A DNA stretch of 64,000 nucleotides, taken from the NCBI GenBank assembly GCA_038501625.1, contig JAZAYU010000012.1:3410001-3474000 (forward strand), in the 5' to 3' direction. The notes beneath the pieces are model-generated. The model was given only the letters and a program-made list of their open reading frames with translations. It was not told the DNA's origin and ran no database searches. The stretch's first letter is position 1; each line of letters opens with the position of its first letter. The position numbers and the translations under genes were made by a program. This DNA comes from Corbicula japonica. Taxonomy: Eukaryota; Mollusca; Bivalvia; Venerida; Cyrenidae. This document shows, one piece after another, positions 12,539-24,666 of this stretch.

Positions 12539-13744
12539 TGTTTCAAGCTGACACTAAAAACAAAATATCTTGTTTAACCAACAGTTGCCTGTGTAAGATG
12601 TAAATGCTGTATTTTCTAAGACTGGTGGAATATGATGAAAGATTAGTATAAATTGAACCAAAAACTGATAGGACAACTGTGAATCTTGCAATAATTAAAA
12701 TTATTATTATCTTGTCAGATTATTTTTAGTGAAAAACTAAGCAAAATACTGAAGGTCCTTATATCGCGGATTGCATAGCTGTAGGATTATGTTAGTGGGT
12801 TTGCCGGCGTGTAAAAGAGGTCGGAGATCGATATGAATTATGATTTACAAAACGAAAACAATGCAGTCACACGGGTATGGGTTCGATTCACAGTGTGGGC
12901 TTATATTAATTAAAAATGCATTTATAATATAAAATTTCACCAGCATCTGTACCTTAATTTAATTATTAACATACATTATTATATATTATGTATATTTAAT
13001 GCAGGATAAATAGATTGCAGTCAGTTAACATATAATAATTGATAGTGGAACGGTTTGTTCCAATCACGACATAACAGCCCCAGTATTGTACAGAGCCAAA
13101 ACAGCAATCGCACTAAGTCAGATCTAACAAAATGACGGCCCGCAGATACCGTACATAAGTTAAAGCAGTCTTCACCGATTACTATTTTTAGAAATTGTCA
13201 ACACATGATGCATGATTTATAATGCTCGCAAAATGATCTAAAGATGTCAATACTTTAGAAATGAATGCAATACCTACTACTATATACACATATATATCTT
13301 CAGTAAAATATGTCTTACACAGGCTGTCAACACTTTCCGTGGTTTAAAATACAATGTTTACATTCACTATTGCGATTTTGTAGACGACAATCTGATTGGT
13401 TCAAAAGGTTAGTGATAAAAGCACGTTTTAGTTGCTCGTCGTCAGATCCTGATAACGTAGCGTTTTTCAGGCGATGATTTTTATCAGATTGTCAAAACAA
13501 CGACTTGCTGGCCAAAACGGAAGCAAGCAATGACTAAACCAACAATATTTTTAATTAAATGATCCTGATACACCTGTCTATACAAAACAGTAAAGAATTA
13601 GATTAGAATTTGATGAATCCGCGCGAAAATTCTTCCCCGCAAAAGTGTATCATACAACAGTAAGCTGCTAAAAGGAATGCGTTTTTTGTTTAGAACTAAT
13701 CTGTCCACACACATGTACTGTATAGACCGGTATACTAGTTTCTT
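12539..13744. other. Intergenic, nothing recognised
   Basis: AT-rich sequence with short repeats of TATATA type around 12970-13000 and 13280-13300. I see no coding exon or structured element. Confidence 0.4.
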
Positions 13745-13747
13745 TTG

Positions 13748-13967
13748 ATGAAAATGATTGTTGGTTTAGTTATTGCTTGCTTCTTTTTTTGGTCAGCGTG
13801 TGCGTATGCCACTGTAATTTTGATCCATCCCAAACGATTGTTGGCATATGGCGGTGAACATGGAACCTTCATTGCTATATTTTCAGCTTTACACGATTCC
13901 ATTATCAGCGGCGTATGGTCCCCAGATACTAGTAAATTAATAGATTTGGAATTCATGGAATGTTTAG
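13748..13967 (+). CDS. Possible first exon with a signal-peptide-like N-terminus (doubtful)
   Basis: An open frame starts with a strongly hydrophobic segment (MKMIVGLVIACFFFWSACA) that would make a good signal peptide. It can end at a weak donor at 13968 (TTTAG then GTCTAG) in phase 1. That phase could join a secondary acceptor at 24673 of the large exon at 24667-25896, but a single 10.7-kb intron and a weak donor are poor evidence. The downstream residues have no recognised domain. It may simply be a chance frame. Confidence 0.15.
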
Positions 13968-14009
13968 GTCTAGCTATTGTTCTAACTTTGCTTTCGTATG
14001 TAAATTAAC

Positions 14010-15974
14010 GATACTTTAATAGCATTAATTTGTGCAAAGTTTTATTGAACTGAATTTTTGTGATTAGGGAGATTTTGGTACCCTTGATTGTCTGCTTCCT
14101 TATTTGAAATTTATCATTTCTAAAACCTTAATCGCTTTCCTTCTCTCCTTTTTTGGCTGTGTTGGGATGCTTGTTTTCTGAGTGGCTATTCCTGTTATGA
14201 AATAAATCTATTAATAATACAAGTTAAAGTACTAATTGGAGCGAAAAGGATCAGAGCGGAGTCTTCGAAAGCTATAACGAAACCGTAACGGGAGAAGAGC
14301 GAGTCAGGTGAACCCCAGAGTGTTGTTTTAACCAAAGGAGCAATATGCTTTGCCACTGGTTCTTCCAAGGTGGTAAGCTTTCAGGTTCTCATTTTCGTTA
14401 ATTATTTGTGGCATTGATGATTTTGCTCTTTACTGAGGGCTTTCTTAATGTGGCTTTCTTAATGAACATATTACATATACATGTATGTACATTTATTTAT
14501 AATTAAGGCAGAATACCTTTTTGAAGGAACGTAAACTTTAACCGCTTGAAATGCAAGGTAGGCGCAACATAATTTTAAACAAGTGCACGATATGAATCAT
14601 GCTTTGTTGGAATATTCAATAACGCGTTTTTAATAATTTAAAAAAAACGTATGTCCCGAATTTCGTCAAGTTAAACGAAAATGTGATCATATTCTTATCG
14701 CACGCAGAAAAGAATCTGTCGCGCAACACGGACCGAATGATTTTCTATGGAGAATAAGATATAAAAGCTGCATTGAACTGCCGGACGAAAGATAAATACT
14801 TGCAGTGTGAACATGTAGGTATTGTGAGCTGATAGGACAGCTGTCACATGAGACTTATTCAGCCTGACACATGCATCCGATAATCGATGAAATAGTAATG
14901 TCCCAGCTAGGAAATCAACGATGAATAATATAAACTTGAAACTTTCTTCTTTGAGATCTGATTTCCTAACGTTTTGATACAAGTTATCTACGCGTTCTCC
15001 AGAAAAACATTTTTGTCGTCAAGAAAATTCTTCCTTAGTTCTTCGTGATAAAAAGTGTATGTGCGTGAAAGATAGCCAGTGTCTATTTGGAATAAACACA
15101 ATATTTGGAACTGAAATACCGTAGGTCTTTATTCAGAATATATTTTCTGTAGTAATGGTATTATTCAAATCTAGAAGTTAGCGGTTATTAGATAAATCCT
15201 AAGCATGTGACTGTTAAGAACGGTACGAAGTTGCTTTTGTTTGGTTGGAATGACTGACTGCTTCTGCTCAATATAGTTTAAGCTGTGAGGAGAATCTACA
15301 TATGTATGTGTTTACGTGCAGTACATGTACAATTCTTGGTTAATTGGCAGTAAATAATGCACTTACCGAATTCTAACAATTATGCACATCTCAATTTTGC
15401 GATTAGAGCAGGAACTTACTGTAAAATCATTAATATGCGCCGGATAATAATTGTGGGCAGATCAGTCCACAAAATTAAAACCACCGTGAAGTCCAGAAAT
15501 GTATCCAAAGAATCGAAACCCGAAATTTAAGTTAAAATGCCAGTTAACCAAAACAACAATAATAATAGTAATAATAATAATGACGATGACGACGATGCCA
15601 ACAATATCTGTTCACTTCGGCGAATTACAATGCACGAATCTTTTACCACATTTTTCAAATAAAGTCGCAATTTCAGTTTTAGGCTTTGTGTACACACATA
15701 CACGCCCGAATAATAAATAATATGAAAGAATGACAATGTCCTGATTTGAACTAGATTTTGGTTTATTAAAAAAAGGATCTTTTTTTACGGTATCGGTGGA
15801 TAACGAGCCGTTTGAGCAGTTTAGTGTCGATTAAATTAATTGAATGTGCCAGATCTTTTCGTACAATGATTACTTTTTAATATTTTTCTTTACACTGACT
15901 TTCTTGTTGAACTTTTGTTTTTATGCATGCTGTAAGCATTATAAGTCATAAATGCATCGAATACCAGTCATGAA
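14010..15974. other. Intergenic, nothing recognised
   Basis: AT-rich. It includes a short AATAATAGTA/ATGACGATG trinucleotide stretch near 15555-15600. Open frames here are short and unsupported. Confidence 0.4.
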
Positions 15975-16092
15975 TTACTGGCGATCAAAGTTGTGCGCTT
16001 CATTGAATGATAGTGTCTCTAGCTGGGAGCGAACCCGCACCATCACCTGCAATTCCTGCGACGCAACCAACTGAGCTAGCCGGGACAACACC
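15975..16092 (-). mobile_element. tRNA-derived SINE head (degenerate)
   Basis: On the minus strand there is an A box TAGCTCAGTTGG (16067-16078) and, about 30 bp downstream, a B box GGGTTCGCTCC (16026-16036), both matching RNA polymerase III consensus. The arms do not fold into a good cloverleaf, so this is a SINE head rather than a working tRNA. The body and tail are not clear. Confidence 0.55.
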
Positions 16093-16099
16093 AAAAAGG

Positions 16100-19000
16100 T
16101 TTTGCGATACCAGAGCGGGTTACCACGTTTTTTAGACAAATTACTTATTACAAAATCTGAAAATTTCAAGGAAAAATGTATGCTAATATCTTGGAAAATA
16201 CAATCACTGAAATAAGATTGAGAATTTGTAACGGTCACTCAGTATTTTGAATTTATTTTTGTAAAAAGCGTGATTTAATCTGAACAAACATGCTTTGGTA
16301 ATAAGTGCACGACTACAAGGCATCGAAATATAAATTCCATGTGAAAGATATCTGAACACCGACAGACGCATCTTGTGCAAATAATCTAGATTTAGCCAAA
16401 GGACGTAGTTCATGAGTTAAGATGCGAAAGTATTTAACTATGGTTTATATTAATCCATTAATCTACTATAAATTCATTGCGCTTTAGATCAGAACACAGT
16501 ATATTATGTTTACCTACATTCACCTGCTCGCGAAAGTATCACCATCCACAAATTAATTATTCCCCACCTTGCAATGAATTACATGTGTTTGCATTATTAA
16601 TGAGATGTTTCTGTAACGTTTTCTATCATACAAACACTGAGATCTTGTGATACGACCAGAGCTGTTACTGTACAGGACATTTGGTTGACAGTAAGGGAAT
16701 AATCCCTATAACACATCCATTGTTTTGCTGGGAAAGTTTTCTTTTCGGACTTAATAAAATCACTAGTATGTATCTTTGACATTTCCTTTCGACAGTGATA
16801 GATCAAAGACTAGCAGAGACTGTCGTGAAAGTCCGGAGGAGTATACAATATTTATTGGCACAGTGAATGTTCTTTACGTTTTATTTGCTGGATAACAATC
16901 TGCAGAACCGCTCAAAGTTGGTTTGCACAAATGGTTTAAGTTGCACGGTGGCATTACGCAATACAACCAGCAAAGGTCTCAGTTATGGATTTTCTTTTTA
17001 ACGACAGAATTATAACTTTGACAAGCAAGACAGAATGGAATTAACACACTCAACATTTCGAATGTGTTAACGCATTAAATTAAATTGCCTCCCGACAAAG
17101 TGTTAATGGAAATGGCAACACATTTATTATAGAAATTTGAATATAAATGTGATGTTATCGTTAAAGTGAGAGATATATCATGCAGGTAAATCACCATTTA
17201 AAAAGATTCTACATGAATAGTGCGATAATGCTCATGAAGTACATAAGATTGTACGATTGTTGTTTTTTTTTTTTGTCTTCCTCTGGGGTGATTCGAAACC
17301 TTTTAAATCAGCCCTTTTGTGGCTTTTTTGCAGGAAGACATACCAGGAAAGGAAACGAAAGCAAATTTATTTCTATATCTTGTTTGATACAGGAGGAATT
17401 ATTGAGAACCGACAGAGCGTATATATATCTATGGAACAGTATTAGAGATCAGTATTTTTAACACCCAGTTTCCTGGGTGTTTTAAACCAATATATGGTTT
17501 GCTGGGATTTAATAAATTTGTTTAATGGACAATGATTTTGAGGAATTTAACATACCGGTGGACAAAAACCCACATGGACATTGGTTTCGCTAACATCTAG
17601 TCGTTCGTTACAACATGACAGAGCTATGTAACGATCAAGAAGATATGAAACAAGAAAAATCTTTGATGAATAGCATCAAGTCGACGTAAGAAATATTTTT
17701 GACCCACTTATGCAATCGGATGAAACATGAGATGATTTCATAAGCGATATTCTACTGAAGTAGGTACATACGCAGTGCAACAGTCAACATCTCTGGCCGA
17801 TTGTACGGAAGGTACGGCTTCCGTTGTTTTCAAAAATCGTACCGTGACGATCATCATCACATGACCTAATAATCTATTCAAGGAGAACTTGTTATAAATA
17901 AACAAAAAAATTGTTTAAAAAAAGGCAAAGTACGACCAGTTTCGATGGTATGTTTCGTTTTACATTTATTAATACTTTTTTCCAATACAACTATCATCAG
18001 TCGCGTCTTAGAATTACAAAATTACAAACATTTCTCATGCCCTTGTCCCTTTGCAGTTAAATTCATATTTTGTGAGCACAAATATATTCGTCGCGCTCAT
18101 GGCGCGAAAAAGGGATGTGAAGCAGGCTTACGGAGGAGCGGCGGTACATTTTCCCCGCCAAATTGCCGTCCTCCTACCTCTCCATCCATCGTCTCCTCAC
18201 ACGTCTTCCACCAGTGGCCACCTATTATATAATTTAATGGTAGATGACAATTTAGTTATTAAATGTGATCTTCTAAATTATCAGAAATACTTTATCTATA
18301 TCTGAACTGTTAATTATATGGAACATATGCCCTTAAACGAATAAACCCAGTCAAACCGCTGGAATGTCGCTACGTGTGCTATAGGCCTAAAACGTATAAT
18401 ATTAGGAAAAATTTTCTCAGGGACAGACCTGCAAACACTGTTAGTTGAACAGCGAATTCTGTTATTACATATATTACAGATCATTTCCTTTCACAGTGAT
18501 AACTTCGTGCACCTGAGTTGTAGTGATAAAGCTGAAAGTTATCTCCTGTATTGTGAAAGTTTTTCGTATCGTGGTTTGGAGCGTTGTCAGGGTTGTTGAT
18601 AAATGTTTACGTAACATGCTGTATTCATTTGAATGTAAATGGTTAAAGGATCACTTTTGAATTGTTAAAGGATAATTTTCTCTGGAATTGTGATGTTTAA
18701 AGCCAAACAACTCAATTGGGAACTCGCTTTATTTCTCTGTAAATCGTTTTGTTTACAACAAATCGATACATTTTTATGAAACTGCCTCAAAGTGCTTATT
18801 TCTAGTTTTGTCACGTAACTTGTCTGTCAATGACAACTGAACAGGATTGTCACAATTCTAGCACATGAAGCAAACAAACAATCTTAAAGATGCTAAAGTT
18901 ACAGGCAAACTACATTTCAATCGATTAGCTCTTGAATTTGCTATCATTTTATGAACTTGTTATCATTTTATGAGTTAATAAGGCAGTAGTGAAGTACGTA

Positions 19001-19390
19001 ATTATAGTGTTGATTGCAAAATTCGATTATATTTCTGAATGAAATCAGTGATTATGGGAAGTTCATTAGACGTCAGGTGGATTTGTCATACTGGAGGTGA
19101 ATATTAACCGGTTGGTTACGGACTTTATCATATTCCTTTCTATAATTGAGTTTGTTTATTTTTTTCTAATGATCAAGACTGCTCGGATCGCATCGCGGTT
19201 TGGTAAAATATAAGATCCGGATCTATTCACGTGAATTTGTAATAATACGCATACTCATTCGATAGCGATAGGATGTCAAAAAGACCATTGTTTATCTCTT
19301 AAGAAGAACAAACTTTATAATGAAAAGATCATTAATACAGTAAAATAAAATTGATTAAGCAAGTCATGATGAAACATGTGCTGAGCTGTA
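16100..19390. other. Intergenic, little recognised
   Basis: AT-rich sequence without a supported gene. A perfect 9-bp hairpin (AACACCCAG, TTTC loop, CTGGGTGTT) sits at about 17460-17481. Open frames near 17180-17460 and 17945-18305 lack splice or domain support. Confidence 0.4.
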
Positions 19391-19392
19391 TT

Positions 19393-19552
19393 TGTTTCGC
19401 CCACCGCTGAACACATATTCAGCCAGCTGAATTGTTTCGCCCACCGCTGAAGACATTTTCGGCCACCTGAATTGTTTCGCCCACCGCTGAAGACATATTC
19501 GGCCACCTGAATTGTTTCGCCCACCGCTGAAGACATATTCGGCCAGCTGAAT
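19393..19552. repeat. 40-bp minisatellite, 4 copies
   Basis: Units repeat at 40-bp spacing (CCACCGCTGA at 19401, 19441, 19481 and 19521) and contain GTTTCGCCCACCGCTGAA and TTCGGCCACCTGAA. The unit length is not a multiple of 3, so minus-strand frames through it change phase and are not coding. Confidence 0.9.
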
Positions 19553-19699
19553 CGCGTTATTTAATCTATTATATTCATTTTTATAGTAAAACTTAAAAGT
19601 GTTAGTCAAAATTTTAGTTATAGAATAATACATATTAAATGTTCAAAACAAACGCAAATATGATGTGGCAGAATAATAGCAGATCTATTACTGTAGTCT

Positions 19700-19945
19700 T
19701 TGATACCTACTGCCCATTGATTGCTGGCAAATAGGATGTGGGGAACCAGGCTAAATAGCTATTGTCAAGATTACCTGGCTCTTGACTGCTATGCACGTAA
19801 GAAGTCGGGAACAAGACTAATTTTGCCGTAGTCTGGATTACCCGCCCCTTGAATTTTACGGAAATATAAAGTCGGCTACCTGACTACTATAAAACTGTAG
19901 TCTGCATTACCTTCCCCTTGGTTGCTACGCAATATGGAAGTCGGG
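19700..19945. repeat. Degenerate 65-70 bp tandem repeat
   Basis: Loosely repeated blocks share a TGGATTACC/TGCATTACC-type word, CCCCTTG and a following GAAGTCGGG. About four copies are visible by eye; boundaries are approximate. Confidence 0.5.
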
Positions 19946-20611
19946 GTATCAGACTAATATTTATTGTACAAGTTTTAGCTTTCCAAAAAGCTAGTCGGTC
20001 ATTAGCAGATAAACTAATAGAATATGTATGTATTTGTGCTTGCATTTACTTTTGGACCACCGGAAGTCAAGGATTTGTCCAGTTTTCTGTCGATCAATGT
20101 CACGTAGTTTTGTATCTGACAAACCATTTGTGAATTTAGTTGTAGTATCAAGTTTATTTCCAATCACATATCTCTGTATGTACATTACATATTAAAACAG
20201 AAGAACATATATACATTACAAAGCTGTTACTTTAAAGCATGCAAACAAAGTTTTTGGAAGACGCAACTCATTATTCAGGACGTGTAGAAATAATGACATT
20301 GTTTAAGCACCATCGAATTGGATGAATATGTTACATTAACACGAGGTACCATTGAACTTTCTACAGTCGATGCTTATTTGTACAGTGAGCAGAAAAGCAA
20401 ATCTTATAATATTCAGTATTCGTTACCAACATAAATTGTAGTTTTAGTTAAGTCAGCAGATCTGGTCAAACTTGAAGTTTACGAGCGTTAGAAGACAGTA
20501 AACAATAAATCAGGATGCAGATGCATTTATTATTTTCACTTAAGCTTTATGTTGCTCATATCTTTTGTTTTAGTTAGAACGATTTTCTCTGAAACTATTA
20601 CAGAAACTCCA

Positions 20612-20712
20612 TTACTGCCCATGAACAGGCTCAATCAAACCGAGCCTGCAATATTTTCATATTTGTCGTGGTCGAGGGTCTTCAAAGTTCCCTTTTCATC
20701 TATTACAAGTTA
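20612..20712 (+). repeat. Dispersed repeat fragment
   Basis: Contains CATGAACAGGCTCAATCAAA and TCTTCAAAGTTCCCTTTTCA. A diverged copy lies at about 57405-57500 inside the kinase gene. The family is unidentified. Confidence 0.55.
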
Positions 20713-20870
20713 AACTCAATTTGTATTGCAACTGCGACGAGTCCAACGGTTACCGTTCACAATAGATCCCAAGAAGAGAACGATTGGATAGATGAGGTTT
20801 TAGATGGAATCGGGGAATCAAACCCAATCAGTTCGCATTTCTTTGAAAATGCATATATTCAAGAGCAAAG
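20713..20870 (+). CDS. Possible internal coding exon with a GC donor (doubtful)
   Basis: An open segment of protein-like, acidic composition (for example EENDWIDEVLDGIGESN) ends CAAAG followed by GCAAGT, the consensus of the rare GC-AG intron class. The upstream acceptor (ATTACAAG) has a poor pyrimidine tract. Its exit phase (2) would run straight into TAA if joined to the exon at 24667, so at least one further exon would be needed. It may not be real. Confidence 0.2.
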
Positions 20871-21126
20871 GCAAGTTTTGAATATTGGGGCGGCTGGGTT
20901 TTTGTAACATATATTACATTAATTAATTCTTGAATCAAATAAACATACTTTAGGTAAGGTCATGTGAACAACATAACCTAAAACAAAAAAAGGGTAATTT
21001 TAACTTTTTATATAACTTTGCTAACCAAAGGTTTTTAGTGATTCGGACTGCCTACACAAACTGTACTTTTCAACTTTCCATGAAAATGTTTCAATATTCT
21101 ATGATTTACCACTATAAAATCCAAAT

Positions 21127-21800
21127 AATCAAGATTCCATGAATTTTCCAGACAATACTCGTTTTCCGTGACTTTTCAAGATCTGTGCAAACGTTCTTAC
21201 TATACGCCAAGTTTCATGTCAATACGATGAACCGAACTCAAGTTAATCGCCGGAAACCAAATTTCTTTTTTTTGTAACGGTGACCTTGACCTTTGATCAG
21301 CAATCCCAAGCGAGCTCTTCACAAGTTAAAATCAACATTCCATGAATTTTCCAGGCAATACTCGTTTTCCATGACTTTTCCAGATCTGTGCAAACGTTCT
21401 TACTATACGCCAACCGAACTCAAGTTAATCGCCGGAAACCAAATTTCTTTTTTTTGTAACGGTGACCTTGACCTTTGATCAGCAATCCCAAGCGAGCTCT
21501 TCACAAGTTAAAATCAACATTCCATGAATTTTCCAGGCAATACTCGTTTTCCATGACTTTTCCAGATCTGTGCAAACGTTCTTACTATACGCCAAGTTTC
21601 ATGTCAATACGATGAACCGAACTCAAGTTAATCGCCGGAAACCAAATTTCTTTTTTTTGTAACGGTGACCTTGACCTTTGACAGACCCATCCCAAATGCA
21701 ATCCTTAGCAAGCCATCCACCTGTTCTTACTATACACCAAATTTCATGTCAATACCCTGAACCGAACTTAAGTTAATCGCCGGAAACCAACCAGTTTGAC
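21127..21800 (-). repeat. Tandem repeat, about 182-203 bp x 3, with AGGTCA-type words
   Basis: Three units begin at ATTCCATGAATTTTCCAG (21134, 21337, 21519); the second lacks about 21 bp. Each unit contains AATCGCCGGAAACCAA and GTGACCTTGACCTTTGA, the reverse complement of the TCAAAGGTCAAGGTCAC word in the kinase-intron repeats. A partial fourth unit ends near 21800. Confidence 0.85.
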
Positions 21801-22845
21801 GCCCGCCCAACGACGAACACTATTCTAATAACCTGTTGTTGTTGTTTTTTTCAAAAACCTGGTTGAAAACAAGAAAATATGCGAGAACTAGCAATATATT
21901 ACATGTTGGAGTTCTTAAGTTCTAGCAATACCAGCATTCTAACAAAATTGTTGAAGATCAGAATAGTAAATACAATATTTTTGAGTCCCTGTCAGGCTGG
22001 TCATCCCCCCCCCCCCCCCCCCCACACACAGATACAATTACAGCTTGATTTTCGTTGTTTCTCTACACCTCTACACTTTCTGACAAAAAAAAGTGTTAGA
22101 CGAAGAAATTTTGTTTGACAAACCTAACAATTTTGGTACTTTCAAGTCAATTATTAATATTTTTTGCAAAATTGTAAGATTTATCACCAGCTTATATGCA
22201 TTCCTTTAAAGATAGGAAATATATATAAGTAAACTATTTTTTGTATGACATCCAATAGAAATTAAGCGCTTCTATTTCAAAGTGGCTTAAAGTTTTATCT
22301 TCTGTGCCATGTGTTTTTTTTATTATAAGGTTATGCTAATGACCGACTAGCTTTTTGTACACTTTTGTTTACAGACAGCCTTTCCCGCCAAAGTCGGATA
22401 TTCGTTAGTCTCTAAGAAATCCATAAACGGTGTCTTGCTTTTGACGAACAAAATCAAGATAACGGAACGAATCTTTTTCATATATGTCATCATCATGAAC
22501 ACTTGTTTGATTCAACTAAAGTATCAGCTCAACTTATTTGCAACTAATATTTTGCTATAAAGGTTTGCATCGCGTGACTTTCTAAAAAAAAAAAGACGCA
22601 TAACATTATTTCTATATCCTGTAGAAAATACAACACACGTATGTGTACATAATTTAACATGTCGTTATAGATGGTCTCAATTTCTGATTTGCCGTAAATA
22701 CGATGTACGAATATTGTTTCATCAACATTTAGAAGACTTTTCTTGCAATTAGGGGGAACGGAATAGCATTTTCAAGCTTTAGACGGGCGGCTTTGTCTAA
22801 AGTGACAACGTCCGGTGCCGCAGTCAACCGGTGTTCAAAGTTCAA

Positions 22846-22890
22846 GTTTGGTCCATTATAATATGTCGGTCATCAGGATGACCGACAATT
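22846..22890. repeat. Hairpin-bearing dispersed repeat, copy 1
   Basis: Ends in a perfect hairpin (GTCGGTCAT, CAGG loop, ATGACCGAC; 22865-22886). A second copy lies about 400 bp downstream. Confidence 0.7.
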
Positions 22891-22971
22891 AATGTCTTTT
22901 CTGGTAAACGTCTTCTCTATATCACAATTACGTAAAATCTTCCAAAAGGGAAGTCAGTTATATAATTTATA

Positions 22972-23103
22972 AATAATACACACTCTTTACTTTCGAATTT
23001 TCGAACACTTGTTCTTTATCAAGAAAAATACAGAAATAATTTTTTCTTGTCTTAAGTGACAACAAGTGTTCGAAATTTCGAAAGTAAAGAGTGTGTATTA
23101 TTA
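22972..23103. repeat. Inverted repeat, about 42-bp arms
   Basis: Arms 22972-23013 and 23061-23103 (ACACACTCTTTACTTTCGAA and its complement) are almost exact reverse complements around a 47-bp spacer. It sits between the two hairpin-bearing repeat copies. Confidence 0.8.
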
Positions 23104-23222
23104 AAAGTCTTCTCTATATGTCAAGCAATCCAATATCAGCCTAGACACTATCCTTTTGCATGCGTCTTAGAAACAGGTGACATGTTCTAAATTATCCGTT
23201 CCGTCTGGAACGTGAGTCACTG

Positions 23223-23296
23223 TTAACCGGTGTTCAGGCTAAAGATCTCAAGTTTGGTCGATTATAATATGTCGGTCATCAGGATGACCGACAATA
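23223..23296. repeat. Hairpin-bearing dispersed repeat, copy 2
   Basis: Shares AACCGGTGTTCA, CAAGTTTGGTC, ATTATAATAT and the identical 22-nt hairpin (23271-23292) with copy 1. Confidence 0.7.
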
Positions 23297-23893
23297 AAAG
23301 TACGGATTGATATAATGTTTAATGAATTTCAGGTTAACCACAGAAAATGAGCAGACAGGAGTTAAAATAATATGGCTGTGAAACGCAAAGATAAAAAGGT
23401 ATTTTGCATTATGTTTTTTTATAATTTTATATAATCTGGTTATTGCCAACTCTTTCAAGGGTTACAGGCAAGATTTGGTGCACGTCAGAAGTGTTAGTTC
23501 AATTGTGAAAAGATATAATGCCTGACGATTAAAAGAATGTCAATTATGGTGAGCTTGGGTGCTAAAACAAATTTTTATAAAAGGGAATGGTCGGTTTAAT
23601 AAAGATTAAAAAGTAACAGAGGTAAAAACGAAGAGTCTATTCCAAAGGGTAATACTGTGTGTAACAGAATATATATGTGATAATCTGATGTGACCTGGAT
23701 GTCTTAAGCAGAGGGGATGCATGTGCCCGGTTTGTCTGTTTGATATTTGGAAAAAGGAACTTGAAGGAAAGTTTATGAAGCATGTTCTGCCGGTTTTTAT
23801 AATTATTTTTCGGGTACTGCTTAAATAAGCATTCCGAACGGTTGGCATAATCACGCTCGATGACTACTATTTTGACAAACGGGTGTTTGCGCT

Positions 23894-24405
23894 GGAATCA
23901 AACTGCCTCATACTGTTAAATCATTTTATTTTGCACGGGTTTAATTTTTGCGTATTTCGCGTTACGACAAGAGCGCAAAATTCAACCCCAGCGAAATAAA
24001 ACCATTTAATAGTGTTTCTATTTAGGAAAGTACAGTTACGCGAAAATTCGTCACCAGCGAATTTGTTATTTGCGGATTTCGCGCGGAAATTAGTCCCCGC
24101 GAAATTAAATGATACTACAGTAGTAGGGAGCGGTGGAAGACTATAATATGGAATCAAACTGCCTCATACTGTTAAATCATTTTATTTTTCACGGGTTTAA
24201 TTTTTGCGTATTTCGCGCTACGACAAGAGCGCAAAATTCAACCCCAGCGAAATAAAACCATTTAATAGTGTTTCTTTATAGGAAAGTACAGTTACGCGAA
24301 AATTCGTCCCCAGCGAATTTGTTATTTGCAGATTTCGCGCGAAAATTAGTCCCCGCGAAATTAAATGATACTACAGTAGTAGGGAGCGGTGGAAGACTAT
24401 AATAT
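23894..24405. repeat. 256-bp unit tandemly duplicated
   Basis: Two adjacent copies (23894-24149 and 24150-24405) differ at only a few positions. The unit is rich in TTTCGCG/CGCGAAA words. Its ends (AAATCATTTTATTT and AAATTAAATGAT) are partly complementary, like a duplicated MITE. Two near-identical minus-strand frames inside it are a consequence of the duplication. Confidence 0.85.
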
Positions 24406-24666
24406 TCAATAATATACATAGAATATACTTTTTTTAAAACTACGATTTTGACGGTGTATTTTCGCATATTTTGATAGAATGGAATAATATTAGTGACTTG
24501 ACACCATTTTTACAAAAAAACAAAGGCGTATTAGTAAGGGTCGGCAAGGGGCGGGGCGGCTGGTCAAGCGCCAGTGAAAATTAGTTTCTATATAGTATAA
24601 TATTAAAGGTAACATTGTATGATTCGTCTTTTAATGTAAGATTCGTCATTTGTTTTCTTCCTACAG

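Noticed and set aside
16026..16078. Possible tRNA on the minus strand
   Set aside because: Only the A and B boxes fit; the arms do not pair well. Treated as a SINE head.
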